From: a virus
IMG/VR virus record: IMGVR_UViG_3300032456_000006
Coordinates: 1-41,961 of that record
DNA: 41,961 nt
Reading direction: 5' to 3' (one strand)
Positions 1-7,717 of this stretch are shown here, in pieces; within the stretch, counting starts at the first letter, position 1, and each line of letters opens with the position of its first letter. The position numbers and the translations under genes were made by a program. The notes below the pieces were generated by a model that did not search any database, was not told the DNA's origin, and saw only the letters and a program-made list of their open reading frames with translations.

Positions 1-150
1 TCTATGGTGTCTGCCGTTGCCTATAACGTCACAAGCAAGACCTACCTCAAGGGTCTCGCACAGTTCATGGATGCTATTCGGAGCCCTGAAGGCTCAGTCA
101 CTGAGTCCTTCTTCAGGAATCGTGTAGCTTCCTATGTCCCCGCAGGCGTC
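1..150. repeat. End overlap of the circular assembly, left copy
   Basis: Bases 1-150 match 41812-41961 at 149 of 150 positions; G127 corresponds to A41938. The repeat lies inside a coding gene, so it is better read as an assembly overlap than as the biological terminal repeat. Confidence 0.95.
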
Positions 151-795
151 AACTCCATTGCAACAGCAGTAGGAGCCAATGACCCCTACGAACGTGAAGT
201 CCGTTCGGTCATGGATGCGATCTACAAGAGGCTCCCGGGCTTCTCTGAGACGCTCTCCCCCCGACGCAATGTCTTCGGGGAAGTAATAACGGCTCGTCAG
301 GCCCTAGGCCCCGATGCCATCTCTCCGTTCTTCTCCTCGACTCAGACTGATGATAAGGTCAAGCTGGAACTAGCTCGCCTTGACTATGCCTTCAGCCCCC
401 CTGGGAAGGTCTTGGATGGTATTGACCTCACGCAGGTCAAGAACGCCAAGGGTCAAGACTTCTATGATCGCTGGCAACAGCAGCTAACCACCTTCCGGGT
501 GGGACGCTCCACGCTCAAAGAGTCCCTTGGTATCCTCATAGCTTCGCCTCGGTACGCCAAGTGGCGCTCCAGTGAACCTGATGCCCTCGCTAATACTGAT
601 GACCCCAAGACCCTCCAAGAGGTTCGGGCAGAGATCACCTATTACCGTGAGCGAGCGAAGCAAGAGACTCTCAAAGAGTTCCCTGAGGTCGCTAAGCAAC
701 TCAGAGCCAACAAGCAGGCTGAGGCCTACACCGATAAAGGTCGGGCTGTCCCTGACCGTATTCAATCTCTCATCAACCAACTCATACCAAAATAA
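1..795 (+). CDS. Internal core protein, gp16-like, C-terminal part
   Basis: Open from the first base (TCT, Ser) with no start of its own. It continues, in frame, the gene that runs off the right end of the window from 38623, and the 150-base end overlap proves the join. Joined, the protein is about 1327 aa; T7 gp16 is 1318 aa. This part holds the last 264 residues, is charged and probably helical, and ends in a leucine/isoleucine-rich segment before TAA. By T7 analogy the protein sits in the core stacked on the portal and is ejected into the envelope to help DNA cross it. Its place just before the tailspike gene is the T7 16-17 order. Codon 43 is GCT (Ala) here but ACT (Thr) in the right-end copy. 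Confidence 0.85.
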   Translation, partial: SMVSAVAYNVTSKTYLKGLAQFMDAIRSPEGSVTESFFRNRVASYVPAGVNSIATAVGANDPYEREVRSVMDAIYKRLPGFSETLSPRRNVFGEVITARQALGPDAISPFFSSTQTDDKVKLELARLDYAFSPPGKVLDGIDLTQVKNAKGQDFYDRWQQQLTTFRVGRSTLKESLGILIASPRYAKWRSSEPDALANTDDPKTLQEVRAEITYYRERAKQETLKEFPEVAKQLRANKQAEAYTDKGRAVPDRIQSLINQLIPK

Positions 796-797
796 CC

Positions 798-813
798 CCC
801 CAGGCAACTGGGG
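798..813 (+). terminator. GNRA-loop hairpin between core gene and tailspike gene
   Basis: CCCCAG, loop GCAA, CTGGGG forms a perfect 6-bp stem with a GNRA tetraloop, three bases after the stop of the core gene and just before the tailspike ribosome site (AGGA at 819-822). There is no U tract, so it may be a weak terminator, an RNA stabiliser or a processing site. Confidence 0.35.
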
Positions 814-828
814 TCCTTAGGATACCCA

Positions 829-3093
829 GTGCCCAACTCTTACACCCTTTACAATGGTAATGGGGCCATCACCGATTTCACGGTGGTCAAACCGTACCTC
901 TTGCAGTCCCATGTGACTGTGGAGGTATCGGGAGTCTCCGTCCCCTTTACGTGGCTTAGTACCACCAGTGTCCGTTGTACGACCGCCCCCGTAACTGGTA
1001 CGGCGAACGTCAAGATCAAACGCTATACGCCTAGAGCGGCGCTGGTGACCTTCGCTGACAGTGCGGGCCTTGTGATGGATGACCTGAACACTCAGGGCCT
1101 CCAGGCACGGTACATCGCTGAGGAACAGGAAGACGCTTACTTGGATAATGTCCTCACGGACCTGAGTGTTGCTACGAGTAACCTTCAGGATGCCGCGGTG
1201 ACCCCAGTGAAGCTGGCCCTTCAAGCAGTACGTACTGTACTCGCTAATGACACGGCGGGCTCAGCCTCCCCGACCGCGCGCTCTATTGATGATCTAACGG
1301 TTGCTTCGGACTTTGGGGCCTCTCGCCGGGATCTCTCGGCGCGCTTTGGTGATGCTATCAACGCCAAGGACTATGGTGCCGTTGGCGATGGAGCTACAGA
1401 TGACACTGTCGCCATCCAGAACGCTGCAACAGCAGCAGGGGTCAACGGGAAGGTTCTCTACATCTCGGGCACGTCCTCCTATTACAGGCTGACTGGAACC
1501 ATCTCAGTTCCGGCTGGCGTGACTGTCAGGGGTGATGGGCTCAAGTCCCGAATCAAGCAGACGGCGCGGGAACAGAACGTCTTTGATCTAAGCAATGATT
1601 GCGTCTTGGACGCTCTCAACATTGAAGGCGATGGGTTATCCTCTGGTGGCGTTTCCTTCGCCAAGAACAATGGTGTTTTCATTCTGTCAGTGCGTAATTG
1701 TGCCGTCAGAAACTGCTTCATTAGCGGGTTTGAGTTCAATGGCATACAGCTACAGAACGCCGTAAACTACGAAATCGCAGGAAATATACTGTGGGACAAT
1801 AAATACGGCAACGACACCGCTGCGGACATCATTGCCTATTCCGGGTCTGACGGCGGCAGAGGCATCATCACGAACAACCGCTCTTTCAGCAACAACAGCC
1901 AAGGTATCTATGTAGACGCCTTGGGCTTCGATCATGACATCACCGTCTCTGACAATATTTGCGTTACCCTGAATGCCTCCACGTGGGCTGAGGTTGCTAG
2001 TGGAAGTCTGCAACGTCGCCATGGAATTGTCGTTGGATACAACGGCGGAGTTGGACGCTACATCGTCTCAGGAAACATCTGCCGGAACACCCGCCAGAGC
2101 GGTATCTATTACCAGTCCGCCACTGCTCCGACCGGCACGGTGCTGATCACGAACAATCAATGCTCGTTGAATGGGGTCAATCCAATTGAGCCAACCTTCT
2201 GCGCAGGAATCTACATTGCGTCGCAGGGCAAAGGTGACTTGGTCGCAAACAACACCGTTGACGACTTCACCTATGATACCGAATTCGCAAACGCTGGCAT
2301 CAGAGTGAGCCCCGCCACCGCTGGACAAGTCGCCGTACGGGGCAATACGCTTGTGACCGGCAATGTCATCCGCAGGAGCGGTTGTCATGGAATCGTTCTT
2401 GGTGGTTACGCTCAGAACGTAACGCTCGACAACAACGTCATCACGGACAGCGTGCGGTCTGATATTGGCTGGTACCCCGTTGCCGGTGAAGTAGCTGTCG
2501 GTAACCACATAATCAAAAACAACCGCTGCATCCGGCTGAACACTACCTCGCCAGCCATTGACATGAACTACCAGTCGAGCACCCAGCCGACTTTTGTGAT
2601 TGGCAACCACTTGACCGGTAGCAATGCTGCAACGAATGCTGCGACGAATTGTGGCATCAAGTGGACTCACAACCCTCGTATCATCGTGACCGACAACCAC
2701 GTGGTGTCGTTCTACCACGGTGTGTATCAGTCCAACTATCTGGCAGGGAGAACGTTTCTGGTTCAAGTAATCGACCGGAACCACTTCAACTTATGCACGA
2801 ACGGGATCATGGTGGCTGGAACTACTACCGCTCCAGTCCTTCCGGTACAGGACAACGTCTTTGTGGGCCACACTACAAAGGCCTCCGGTGCCGCTCTTGG
2901 ATCAGACGTGGTGGTCATCGGCCAACGCTACGGCGACAAGATTTACTTCCAGTCCGCTGCTGCCCCTACGCTTGGTACATGGGTGATTGGGGACCGCTCC
3001 CAGCAACTGACCCCCGTGGTCGGTAACCCCAAGGGTTGGGTTTGCACAGTGGCTGGCAACCCCGGTACATGGGTCAGCGAAGGCAACCTGTAA
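829..3093 (+). CDS. Tailspike (T7-type N-terminus with beta-helix domain)
   Basis: 754 aa. GTG start, chosen because AGGA lies 6 bases upstream and the protein begins exactly with the T7 tail-fibre N-terminal domain (about residues 1-150), which anchors the fibre to the tail. Around 178-192 comes the NAKDYGAVGDGATDD motif that opens many pectate-lyase-like right-handed beta-helix domains. The following 500 residues repeat N-rich turns (NN, GN, NNxx) as expected for such a helix. T7 gp17 (553 aa) has a plain fibre shaft instead. Inference: a trimeric spike that binds, and may depolymerise, a surface polysaccharide. The catalytic residues and the substrate cannot be read from sequence alone. 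It is followed with a 1-base overlap by the holin candidate. Confidence 0.88.
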   Translation: MPNSYTLYNGNGAITDFTVVKPYLLQSHVTVEVSGVSVPFTWLSTTSVRCTTAPVTGTANVKIKRYTPRAALVTFADSAGLVMDDLNTQGLQARYIAEEQEDAYLDNVLTDLSVATSNLQDAAVTPVKLALQAVRTVLANDTAGSASPTARSIDDLTVASDFGASRRDLSARFGDAINAKDYGAVGDGATDDTVAIQNAATAAGVNGKVLYISGTSSYYRLTGTISVPAGVTVRGDGLKSRIKQTAREQNVFDLSNDCVLDALNIEGDGLSSGGVSFAKNNGVFILSVRNCAVRNCFISGFEFNGIQLQNAVNYEIAGNILWDNKYGNDTAADIIAYSGSDGGRGIITNNRSFSNNSQGIYVDALGFDHDITVSDNICVTLNASTWAEVASGSLQRRHGIVVGYNGGVGRYIVSGNICRNTRQSGIYYQSATAPTGTVLITNNQCSLNGVNPIEPTFCAGIYIASQGKGDLVANNTVDDFTYDTEFANAGIRVSPATAGQVAVRGNTLVTGNVIRRSGCHGIVLGGYAQNVTLDNNVITDSVRSDIGWYPVAGEVAVGNHIIKNNRCIRLNTTSPAIDMNYQSSTQPTFVIGNHLTGSNAATNAATNCGIKWTHNPRIIVTDNHVVSFYHGVYQSNYLAGRTFLVQVIDRNHFNLCTNGIMVAGTTTAPVLPVQDNVFVGHTTKASGAALGSDVVVIGQRYGDKIYFQSAAAPTLGTWVIGDRSQQLTPVVGNPKGWVCTVAGNPGTWVSEGNL

Positions 3094-3341
3094 TGGCCTC
3101 CGACCCGACCAAGACTCTCTCATACCATCTGGGTGAACTAAAAGCCCAGATGAGTGCTGTTCTCAAGGACACCTCAGAGATCAAAGAACTCTGTGCAGCC
3201 CTTGAACCCCGTATCACCTCCTTGGAGCAAACCCGCTTCAAGGTCTACACTATCATCGCAACCGTGGGGGCCTTTATGGGCCTCCTCGGTTCACAGATTG
3301 GAAAGGCATTAGAATGGCTGAAGGAATCCCTGACAGCGTAA
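3093..3341 (+). CDS. Holin candidate (gp17.5 position)
   Basis: 82 aa. The ATG overlaps the tailspike stop (TAATG). Residues 1-50 look like a charged coiled coil; about 51-70 form one hydrophobic segment (VYTIIATVGAFMGLLG) followed by an amphipathic tail. This layout, coiled coil plus one C-terminal membrane helix, resembles XhlA-type membrane proteins, and the position between fibre and small terminase is that of the T7 holin gp17.5. It would release the amidase encoded at 16473. A second small membrane protein at 28580 is an alternative holin. Confidence 0.65.
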   Translation: MASDPTKTLSYHLGELKAQMSAVLKDTSEIKELCAALEPRITSLEQTRFKVYTIIATVGAFMGLLGSQIGKALEWLKESLTA

Positions 3342-3601
3342 TCGTTATCGAACCCCGCACGGAAGTCCGTGTGGGTGCTCTTGCAGATGGTCTCCTTGAC
3401 CTGCTGCTGAAGAAGGTCACCGATGGAACCGCAACGGCCTCAGAGATGAAGGTAGCTGCGGACTACATCCGTGATGCTGGGATCAAGCTGATGGTCACCC
3501 CTGGCTCCAAGGCCGGGGATCTCGTCCGCAAGCTCCCAGACCTGGATGGGGAAGATAAGATCCTCACCCTGCCTATGGGCATCTCGGTGCGCTCTGCGTG
3601 A
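3314..3601 (+). CDS. terS: Terminase small subunit (gp18-like)
   Basis: 95 aa; T7 gp18 is 89 aa. The ATG has GGAAAGG about 7 bases upstream and overlaps the end of the holin candidate by 28 bases. The protein has the family layout: a short beta start, helix (ALADGLLDLLLKKV), T-A-T-A-S-E-M helix and a tail of mixed charge. The segment around DGTATASEMKVAADYI is typical of T7-like small terminases. It recognises the concatemer and regulates the large subunit encoded by the next gene, which overlaps it by 4 bases (GTGA). Confidence 0.85.
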   Translation: MAEGIPDSVIVIEPRTEVRVGALADGLLDLLLKKVTDGTATASEMKVAADYIRDAGIKLMVTPGSKAGDLVRKLPDLDGEDKILTLPMGISVRSA

Positions 3602-5289
3602 ACTCTGACCCCCTCAAAGGGGACTTCAGGTTGTTTCTGTTCGTAGTGTGGGAGTATTTGTGCCTCCCGACTCCGACCCCCATCCAGTATGACATTGCCA
3701 GCTTCCTTCAGCACGGCCCCAAGCGACGAATCATCCAAGCCTTCCGAGGCGTTGGCAAAAGTTGGGTCACTGTGGCCTATGTGCTCTGGCGTCTGTACTG
3801 TGACCCTCAACTGAAGATCCTCGTGGTCTCAGCCTCCAAGCAGGCTGCTGACAACTTCACAACCTTCTGTCTCCAATTGATCAACGGCATGCCCGAGCTA
3901 GCCCATCTTCAACCGAAGAGTGGCCAGCGTGAGGCTAAGATCCAGTTCGACGTAGGCCCTGCCAAGGAATCCAAGGACCCCTCAGTCCGCTCAGTAGGCA
4001 TCACAGGCCAGCTTGCGGGCTCCCGTGCTGACCTCATCGTCCCTGATGACATTGAGATCCCCAACAACTCCCTGACTCAACAGATGCGAGATAAGCTCGC
4101 TGAGTCCGTCAAGGAGTTCGATGCGATCTTGAAACCAGGGGGCGACGTAGTGTACCTAGGAACCCCTCAGACCGAGGCTTCCATCTACAACGTCCTCCAG
4201 ACCCGTGGGTACTCAACTCGCATCTGGCCAGCCCGCTACCCCTCCAGGGAGGCTATCAGGAAGACCTATGGGGACCGCCTGTCCCCGATCATCTCCAAGG
4301 CTATCGAAGCTGACCGAGGGATCATTGGGTTCACCACAGAACCCAGGCGGTTCTCCAATGAAGACCTTATGGTCCGTGAGGCCTCCTATGGTCGCACAGG
4401 CTTCGCTCTACAGTTCATGTTGGACACAAGCCTCTCAGATGCCCTCAGGTACCCCCTGAAGCTCTCAGATCTCATTGTGATGGACTTGAACCCCAAGCTG
4501 GCCCCAGACCTCCTGGTGTGGGCTTCCAGCCCCGACCTCATCTGGCAAGACCTCCCTCAGGTTGGTCTTACTGGTGATCACTACTACAGGCCTATGACCC
4601 TCTCAAGGGATCAATGGTCCCCCTACACCGGATGCGTCCTGGCAATCGATCCAGCAGGCTCTGGTGGGGATGAAGTGGGCTATGCGGTCGTCAAGGCTCA
4701 CCTTGGTATGTTGTTCCTGGTGGCCCTTGGTGGCCTAAGGGGAGGCTATGGAGATGACAACCTCGTCTTCCTTGCCCAGCTAGCTAAGAAGCATGATGTC
4801 AAATTGACACTCATTGAGAAGAACTTCGGTGATGGCATGTTCACCAAGCTGATCCAGCCTCACCTTGCTCGTATCCATCCCTGTGTTGTGGAGGAGATCC
4901 ATCACACAGGCCAGAAGGAGAAGCGCATCATTGACACCCTTGAACCAGTCCTCAACCAGCATCGTCTGGTAGTTGATCGGAGAGTGGTGGAAGAAGACTA
5001 CCGCTCTACAGACAATGACTCATATGGTAGTCGTGGTCATGTCTATCAGGCATTCTTCCAGATGACCAGGATCACCAAAGATCGTGGGTCCCTAGTCAAG
5101 GATGACCGTCTTGAAGCTCTGGCTATGGCTACTGGCTATTGGGTTGACTCTATGTCTAGAGATACTGCCAAAGCTGCTGCTGATTCTAGATCCAAAGACA
5201 TCGACTTACAACTAAAATCGTTCATCAAATCTGCTACCTCAACCTTGTTCGGGGGAAGGACCCCTTCTTCTGACCTAACCTGGATGTAG
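3598..5289 (+). CDS. terL: Terminase large subunit (gp19-like)
   Basis: 563 aa; T7 gp19 is 586. GTG start in a GTGA overlap with terS, suggesting translational coupling. Walker A is FRGVGKS (about 49-55). A Walker B-like stretch reads ADLIVPDDIE. The C-terminal nuclease shows LAIDPAGSGGDEVGYAVV and later DDRLEALAMA, which supply the acidic metal ligands. It is the ATPase motor and nuclease that fills the prohead through the portal. It is the last gene of the late block and is followed by a hairpin and the non-coding region. Confidence 0.95.
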   Translation: MNSDPLKGDFRLFLFVVWEYLCLPTPTPIQYDIASFLQHGPKRRIIQAFRGVGKSWVTVAYVLWRLYCDPQLKILVVSASKQAADNFTTFCLQLINGMPELAHLQPKSGQREAKIQFDVGPAKESKDPSVRSVGITGQLAGSRADLIVPDDIEIPNNSLTQQMRDKLAESVKEFDAILKPGGDVVYLGTPQTEASIYNVLQTRGYSTRIWPARYPSREAIRKTYGDRLSPIISKAIEADRGIIGFTTEPRRFSNEDLMVREASYGRTGFALQFMLDTSLSDALRYPLKLSDLIVMDLNPKLAPDLLVWASSPDLIWQDLPQVGLTGDHYYRPMTLSRDQWSPYTGCVLAIDPAGSGGDEVGYAVVKAHLGMLFLVALGGLRGGYGDDNLVFLAQLAKKHDVKLTLIEKNFGDGMFTKLIQPHLARIHPCVVEEIHHTGQKEKRIIDTLEPVLNQHRLVVDRRVVEEDYRSTDNDSYGSRGHVYQAFFQMTRITKDRGSLVKDDRLEALAMATGYWVDSMSRDTAKAAADSRSKDIDLQLKSFIKSATSTLFGGRTPSSDLTWM

Positions 5290-5705
5290 ACAAGCTCTTA
5301 CATCACTTTCCACCCTCTCTTTTGACTGACCATCAAGAGAGAGTCTCTATATAGTTAGATCATTATAGTTAACTAATAGTAACCTTAGGGTACCTTAAAC
5401 TTATCTAAGGTTCTCTAAAGTTACTATTACTAGGTATAAGCTCTATTCTCTATTGTACTTAGGTCTTATCTCAAACACCATTGTAAGAGTAACCCTAGGT
5501 AACATATAGAGACCTAAGGGTAGCAATGGTAACCACTTGTGACTTATAGGTACCTAGGGTGTCTATTCACAATGGACCCCTCCCCTGATCCTACTCCCTA
5601 TTCTCTCCACGAATAAAGCCCTCGGACCCTCTAGGGTACCCTTGGGCACCCCCTCCCCCTCATCCTCTGTTTTTGCTGGAGTCAGCAAGGACTGGAAGGC
5701 CTTCT
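5290..5705. other. AT-rich non-coding region, probable genome-end region
   Basis: 416 bases without a convincing gene. About 5340-5560 is AT-rich and full of variants of CCTTAGG / CCTAAGG / ACCTAGGGT (for example near 5381, 5405, 5459, 5491, 5512 and 5552). T7 carries arrays of a short CCTAAAG-type repeat beside its terminal repeat, in the same place between the last late gene and the first early gene. From about 5575 to 5670 the strand becomes C/T-rich. The true terminal repeat cannot be placed without read-depth data. Confidence 0.5.
5315..5343 (+). terminator. Long hairpin after terL
   Basis: An 11-bp stem (5315-5325 with 5333-5343, one G-U pair) closes a 7-base loop, 26 bases after the terL stop. 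No U run follows, only TCTCTATATAG. It could end late transcription, protect the 3' end, or take part in concatemer processing, where T7 also uses a hairpin. Confidence 0.5.
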
Positions 5706-6089
5706 ATGTCTATCTCTCAAGTCGATCTACTCAACTCACCTGAGTCCCGGGCTAAAGCCTGTCGGACCCGCCTTATCCATAAGGAGAGGAAGCAAGCCTC
5801 TCAGACCCACCTTGATGGTGGAGCTAAGACCTACCTGGATACCCTCCCTGGAATCGGCGTAGTGCTTCTCTTCCCTACTGGACGTAAGTGTTACTTCGGT
5901 TCACTGGAACTGGCTGTGGACGCTTGGTACAAACGGTATGCGAATACCTTTGGTGCCCGTGTGACCCAAGGGGACCTGAAGAGCCCCCTGGTGGACGCGA
6001 AGGTCCAAGAGGGGTTCCTTACGGTGACCCAGGAGGACTCAGTGGAACCAATGTTCACTATGGGTCCTTTGGGACTTCGGTTGCAATAA
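5706..6089 (+). CDS. Unknown small protein in the end/control region
   Basis: 127 aa. ATG chosen because GGAAGG (5694-5699) lies 6 bases upstream; an in-frame TTG at 5673 has no ribosome site. The N-terminal 45 residues are rich in R, K and S; the middle has a hydrophobic patch (GIGVVLLFPTG) and a tryptophan-tyrosine helix (VDAWYKRYANTFG). Family not recognised. It stands alone between two non-coding stretches and upstream of the three host-type promoters, so it is either a very early gene with its own promoter or lies beyond the genome end. Confidence 0.65.
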   Translation: MSISQVDLLNSPESRAKACRTRLIHKERKQASQTHLDGGAKTYLDTLPGIGVVLLFPTGRKCYFGSLELAVDAWYKRYANTFGARVTQGDLKSPLVDAKVQEGFLTVTQEDSVEPMFTMGPLGLRLQ

Positions 6090-6120
6090 GGGGTGATGGG
6101 TCCTTTGGGAAGGTTGGGTG

Positions 6121-6134
6121 CCCCTGAGAAGGGG
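6121..6134 (+). terminator. GNRA-loop hairpin after the 5706 gene
   Basis: CCCCT, loop GAGA, AGGGG, followed by TCCTC. It has the same design as the hairpin at 798-813 (C4 stem, GNRA loop, then TCC). No U tract; it may be a weak terminator or a structural signal. Confidence 0.3.
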
Positions 6135-6241
6135 TCCTCAACTTTGCCCAAAAATCCGTTTGGGTATATCGATATGGCTCGACATCGATTTCCCCCCGTG
6201 CCCCTCCCCCGACCCCAGAAAAGCACCTCGCAGGCCCATGG

Positions 6242-6268
6242 TTGACGCCTGCGCATGCATCTTATGAT
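6242..6268 (+). promoter_or_regulatory. Host-type early promoter 1
   Basis: TTGACG at 6242-6247 and TATGAT at 6263-6268. In the Caulobacter-type housekeeping layout this is TTGACGC, 12 bases, then CT-TATGAT. It lies upstream of all early genes, where T7 keeps its A1-A3 promoters. Confidence 0.55.
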
Positions 6269-6307
6269 CGGATCGAGCACACATAATGCCTTGGAAGCTG
6301 TAAGTCG

Positions 6308-6334
6308 TTGACAGCACTAGGTCGGTGCTACACC
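6308..6334 (+). promoter_or_regulatory. Host-type early promoter 2
   Basis: TTGACAG (6308-6314), 12 bases, GCTACACC (6327-6334): 7 of 8 positions of GCTANAWC. It has the same internal spacing as promoter 1 and begins 66 bases after it. Confidence 0.6.
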
Positions 6335-6400
6335 ATACGGTATATTATCAATCATATGAGCATAGGAGTGGGGCACGTATGCACCCTAGTATGCGTGGAT

Positions 6401-6429
6401 GTGACGGATGGTGATGGGCTGGCTACATC
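6401..6429 (+). promoter_or_regulatory. Host-type early promoter 3
   Basis: GTGACGG (6401-6407), 14 bases, GCTACATC (6422-6429). The -10 box fits GCTANAWC at 8 of 8 positions; the -35 box misses one base of TTGACGS. Confidence 0.55.
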
Positions 6430-6461
6430 TAATGTCGATGCGTGATTACCTGTATTTTTTG

Positions 6462-6535
6462 ATTTAGGTCACCTGTAGTCACCTTAGGTCACTCAAGGCC
6501 ACCTTAGCCCTCTCATAGTCACTCAAGGTCACCCT
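6462..6535 (+). repeat. Block of GTCAC / TTAGGTCAC repeats
   Basis: Five copies of GTCAC and one GCCAC within 74 bases, embedded in longer imperfect units such as ACCTTAGGTCACTCAAGG. They lie between the host-type promoters and the first early gene. They could be operator sites, replication-initiation repeats, or the second short-repeat array that flanks a T7-type terminal repeat. Confidence 0.5.
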
Positions 6536-6597
6536 CTGTAACCCCTTGCAGCCCAAGGGTTGTAGAAGGTTACCATAGGACAAGCCTTGTCATGAGG

Positions 6598-6620
6598 GTT
6601 CGGGTGTTATCATAGAAGAG
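6598..6620 (+). promoter_or_regulatory. Possible phage RNA polymerase promoter (SP6-like)
   Basis: The 23 bases match the SP6 promoter at 16 positions as recalled, including GGTG near -12 and ATAGAAGAG over the start site. It ends 20 bases before the first early gene. No clear second copy was found, which weakens the call because T7-like phages carry several. Confidence 0.25.
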
Positions 6621-6640
6621 ACACCCAAGGAAGCCTAGTC

Positions 6641-6808
6641 ATGAACCTCTCCCGCATCAACGGAATCACTGCCACGATCGTAGCCTGTGCCAACTGTGGC
6701 CTAACTGCGGTCCGCATAGCTGCCAAGCTGGAAGCTAAGTACGGCATGCGCCAGTCTGCTGCCCTGGCTATGGCCTTGGCTGTCCTCTCAGTGATTGAAG
6801 AGGGCTAA
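6641..6808 (+). CDS. Small early protein, unknown
   Basis: 55 aa, the first gene after the early promoters. AAGGAAG lies 7 bases before the ATG. It is an alanine-rich helical protein (RIAAKLEAKYGMRQSAALAM) with two cysteines in CANC. First early genes of T7-like phages often block host defence (Ocr in T7), but nothing in this sequence shows such a role. Confidence 0.65.
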   Translation: MNLSRINGITATIVACANCGLTAVRIAAKLEAKYGMRQSAALAMALAVLSVIEEG

Positions 6809-6811
6809 GCC

Positions 6812-6892
6812 ATGCAAGCTCAACTCGACCTCATAAACCTCGTGGCCTCCCTTGAGTCCTGCGGGTTCACCCTTGCCACCATCAGCTTCTAA
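6812..6892 (+). CDS. Very small early ORF, unknown
   Basis: 26 aa, MQAQLDLINLVASLESCGF then TLATISF. A GAGGG ribosome site sits inside the end of the previous gene, and the ORF ends 9 bases before the next ATG. Tight packing and the ribosome site favour a real gene; the length leaves doubt. Confidence 0.4.
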   Translation: MQAQLDLINLVASLESCGFTLATISF

Positions 6893-6901
6893 GGCCCTCC
6901 C

Positions 6902-7177
6902 ATGACCCTCTCGACCATCACCATCCACGCCACGCAACGCAAGGCCACCAATGCAGCCCGGAAGGCCTTTGGAGCCTGTCGGTATGGGGATGTAGCTAGC
7001 GTCCACCGTAGTGATGTGACCGGGTTCGTCAGAGGTCCAAGCTTGGGATACGTCGTCTTCTCCCGTGGCCGTGATGCTGCCCTAGGGTTCACTGATAGCG
7101 TTCGCGCGGAGTGTGGTCTTCTCCCCCATGATAAGATTGCCTTCTACTGCACCAATCATGATTCATTGAAGGGCTAA
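6902..7177 (+). CDS. Small early protein, unknown
   Basis: 91 aa. AAGG lies 8 bases before the ATG. Begins with a threonine-rich beta strand (MTLSTITIHATQ) followed by a basic helix (RKATNAARKAFGA). It contains VVFSRGRDAALGF and ends GLLPHDKIAFYC. No family recognised. It stands just before the DenV-like gene, with a 3-base gap. Confidence 0.65.
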   Translation: MTLSTITIHATQRKATNAARKAFGACRYGDVASVHRSDVTGFVRGPSLGYVVFSRGRDAALGFTDSVRAECGLLPHDKIAFYCTNHDSLKG

Positions 7178-7180
7178 CCC

Positions 7181-7615
7181 ATGACCCGCATCAACGTCTC
7201 CATCCCCCCGGCAGACCTCTGCGACCAGATGCTCCTTGCAGAGCTACGCGAGCTCCCCAGGTGCTATGCGCATCGGCAAGATGGTGGCCCGGAGCGTTTC
7301 ACCTTGGGAGCCGGGCACGTCCTGTGGTGCTCACGGTACCAGAGGAGTCTTGCAGAGCGACACCTAGACCTGAGGGAGGAAGCCGCAATCCATAGGGGCT
7401 TCCTGGTGGCACCCATGCGTGTCTTTGCCCAATTCACCGCTGATCAAGAGTGGTCCTTCTCCGACCTGCTTGACGCATACGGCCCGCTCACTGAGCGCAT
7501 CAAACTCCGCCTGTCCCAGATGGTTCGCCAGCCCAAGTGGACCAATCGTCCACGCCCGAGCTGGTGTACCCCTTCGGCACTACCAGCACCCACAACCCCC
7601 ACCCTGAAAGGGTAA
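7181..7615 (+). CDS. denV: Pyrimidine dimer DNA glycosylase, T4 endonuclease V-like
   Basis: 144 aa; T4 DenV is 138. The N-terminus MTRINVS and the block LLAELRELPR match DenV (MTRINLT; LMAEYRELPR). In the family the amino group of Thr2 attacks the lesion sugar and Glu23 completes lyase action; here Thr2, Arg3 and Glu24 (one-residue insertion) are present. FTLGAGHVLW matches the FILGAGHVTF block, and the RHLDLREEAAIHRGF helix matches the DenV stretch that ends in KRGF. The C-terminus is proline-rich and lacks the DenV aromatic WYKYY ending, although a Trp near 135 may replace it. Expected role: early repair of ultraviolet dimers in phage DNA, useful to a phage in sunlit water. Confidence 0.85.
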   Translation: MTRINVSIPPADLCDQMLLAELRELPRCYAHRQDGGPERFTLGAGHVLWCSRYQRSLAERHLDLREEAAIHRGFLVAPMRVFAQFTADQEWSFSDLLDAYGPLTERIKLRLSQMVRQPKWTNRPRPSWCTPSALPAPTTPTLKG

Positions 7616-7618
7616 CCC

Positions 7619-7714
7619 ATGGACCCCTTAGTCCTCGCATACATCCAGCACCTCAGCCTGGGTAACATCGATGCCGCTATGCTGTGTGCTCAACTCCTGT
7701 CCCAGGGAGCGTGA
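7619..7714 (+). CDS. Very small early ORF, unknown
   Basis: 31 aa, MDPLVLAYIQHLSLG then NIDAAMLCAQLLSQGA. GAAAGGG lies before the ATG, within 10 bases. It is a predicted helical peptide packed between neighbours with gaps of 3 bases. Confidence 0.45.
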   Translation: MDPLVLAYIQHLSLGNIDAAMLCAQLLSQGA

Positions 7715-7717
7715 TCA

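Larger units (their letters stand above)
6090..6640. other. Non-coding early control region
   Basis: 551 bases without a supported gene. In order it holds a near repeat of the end of the previous gene (ATGGGTCCTTTGGGA at about 6059 and 6096), a GNRA hairpin, a C-rich stretch (6185-6225), three tandem host-type promoters, a T-rich patch (6454-6459), a block of GTCAC repeats, a GACAAG-CC-TTGTC dyad (6579-6591) and a possible phage promoter just before the first early gene. Confidence 0.75.

Noticed and set aside
817-3026. Long antisense open frames under the tailspike, for example on the - strand at 2068-2784
   Set aside because: They lie fully inside a clear + strand gene with family motifs, have no ribosome sites, and follow from the codon composition of the real gene.
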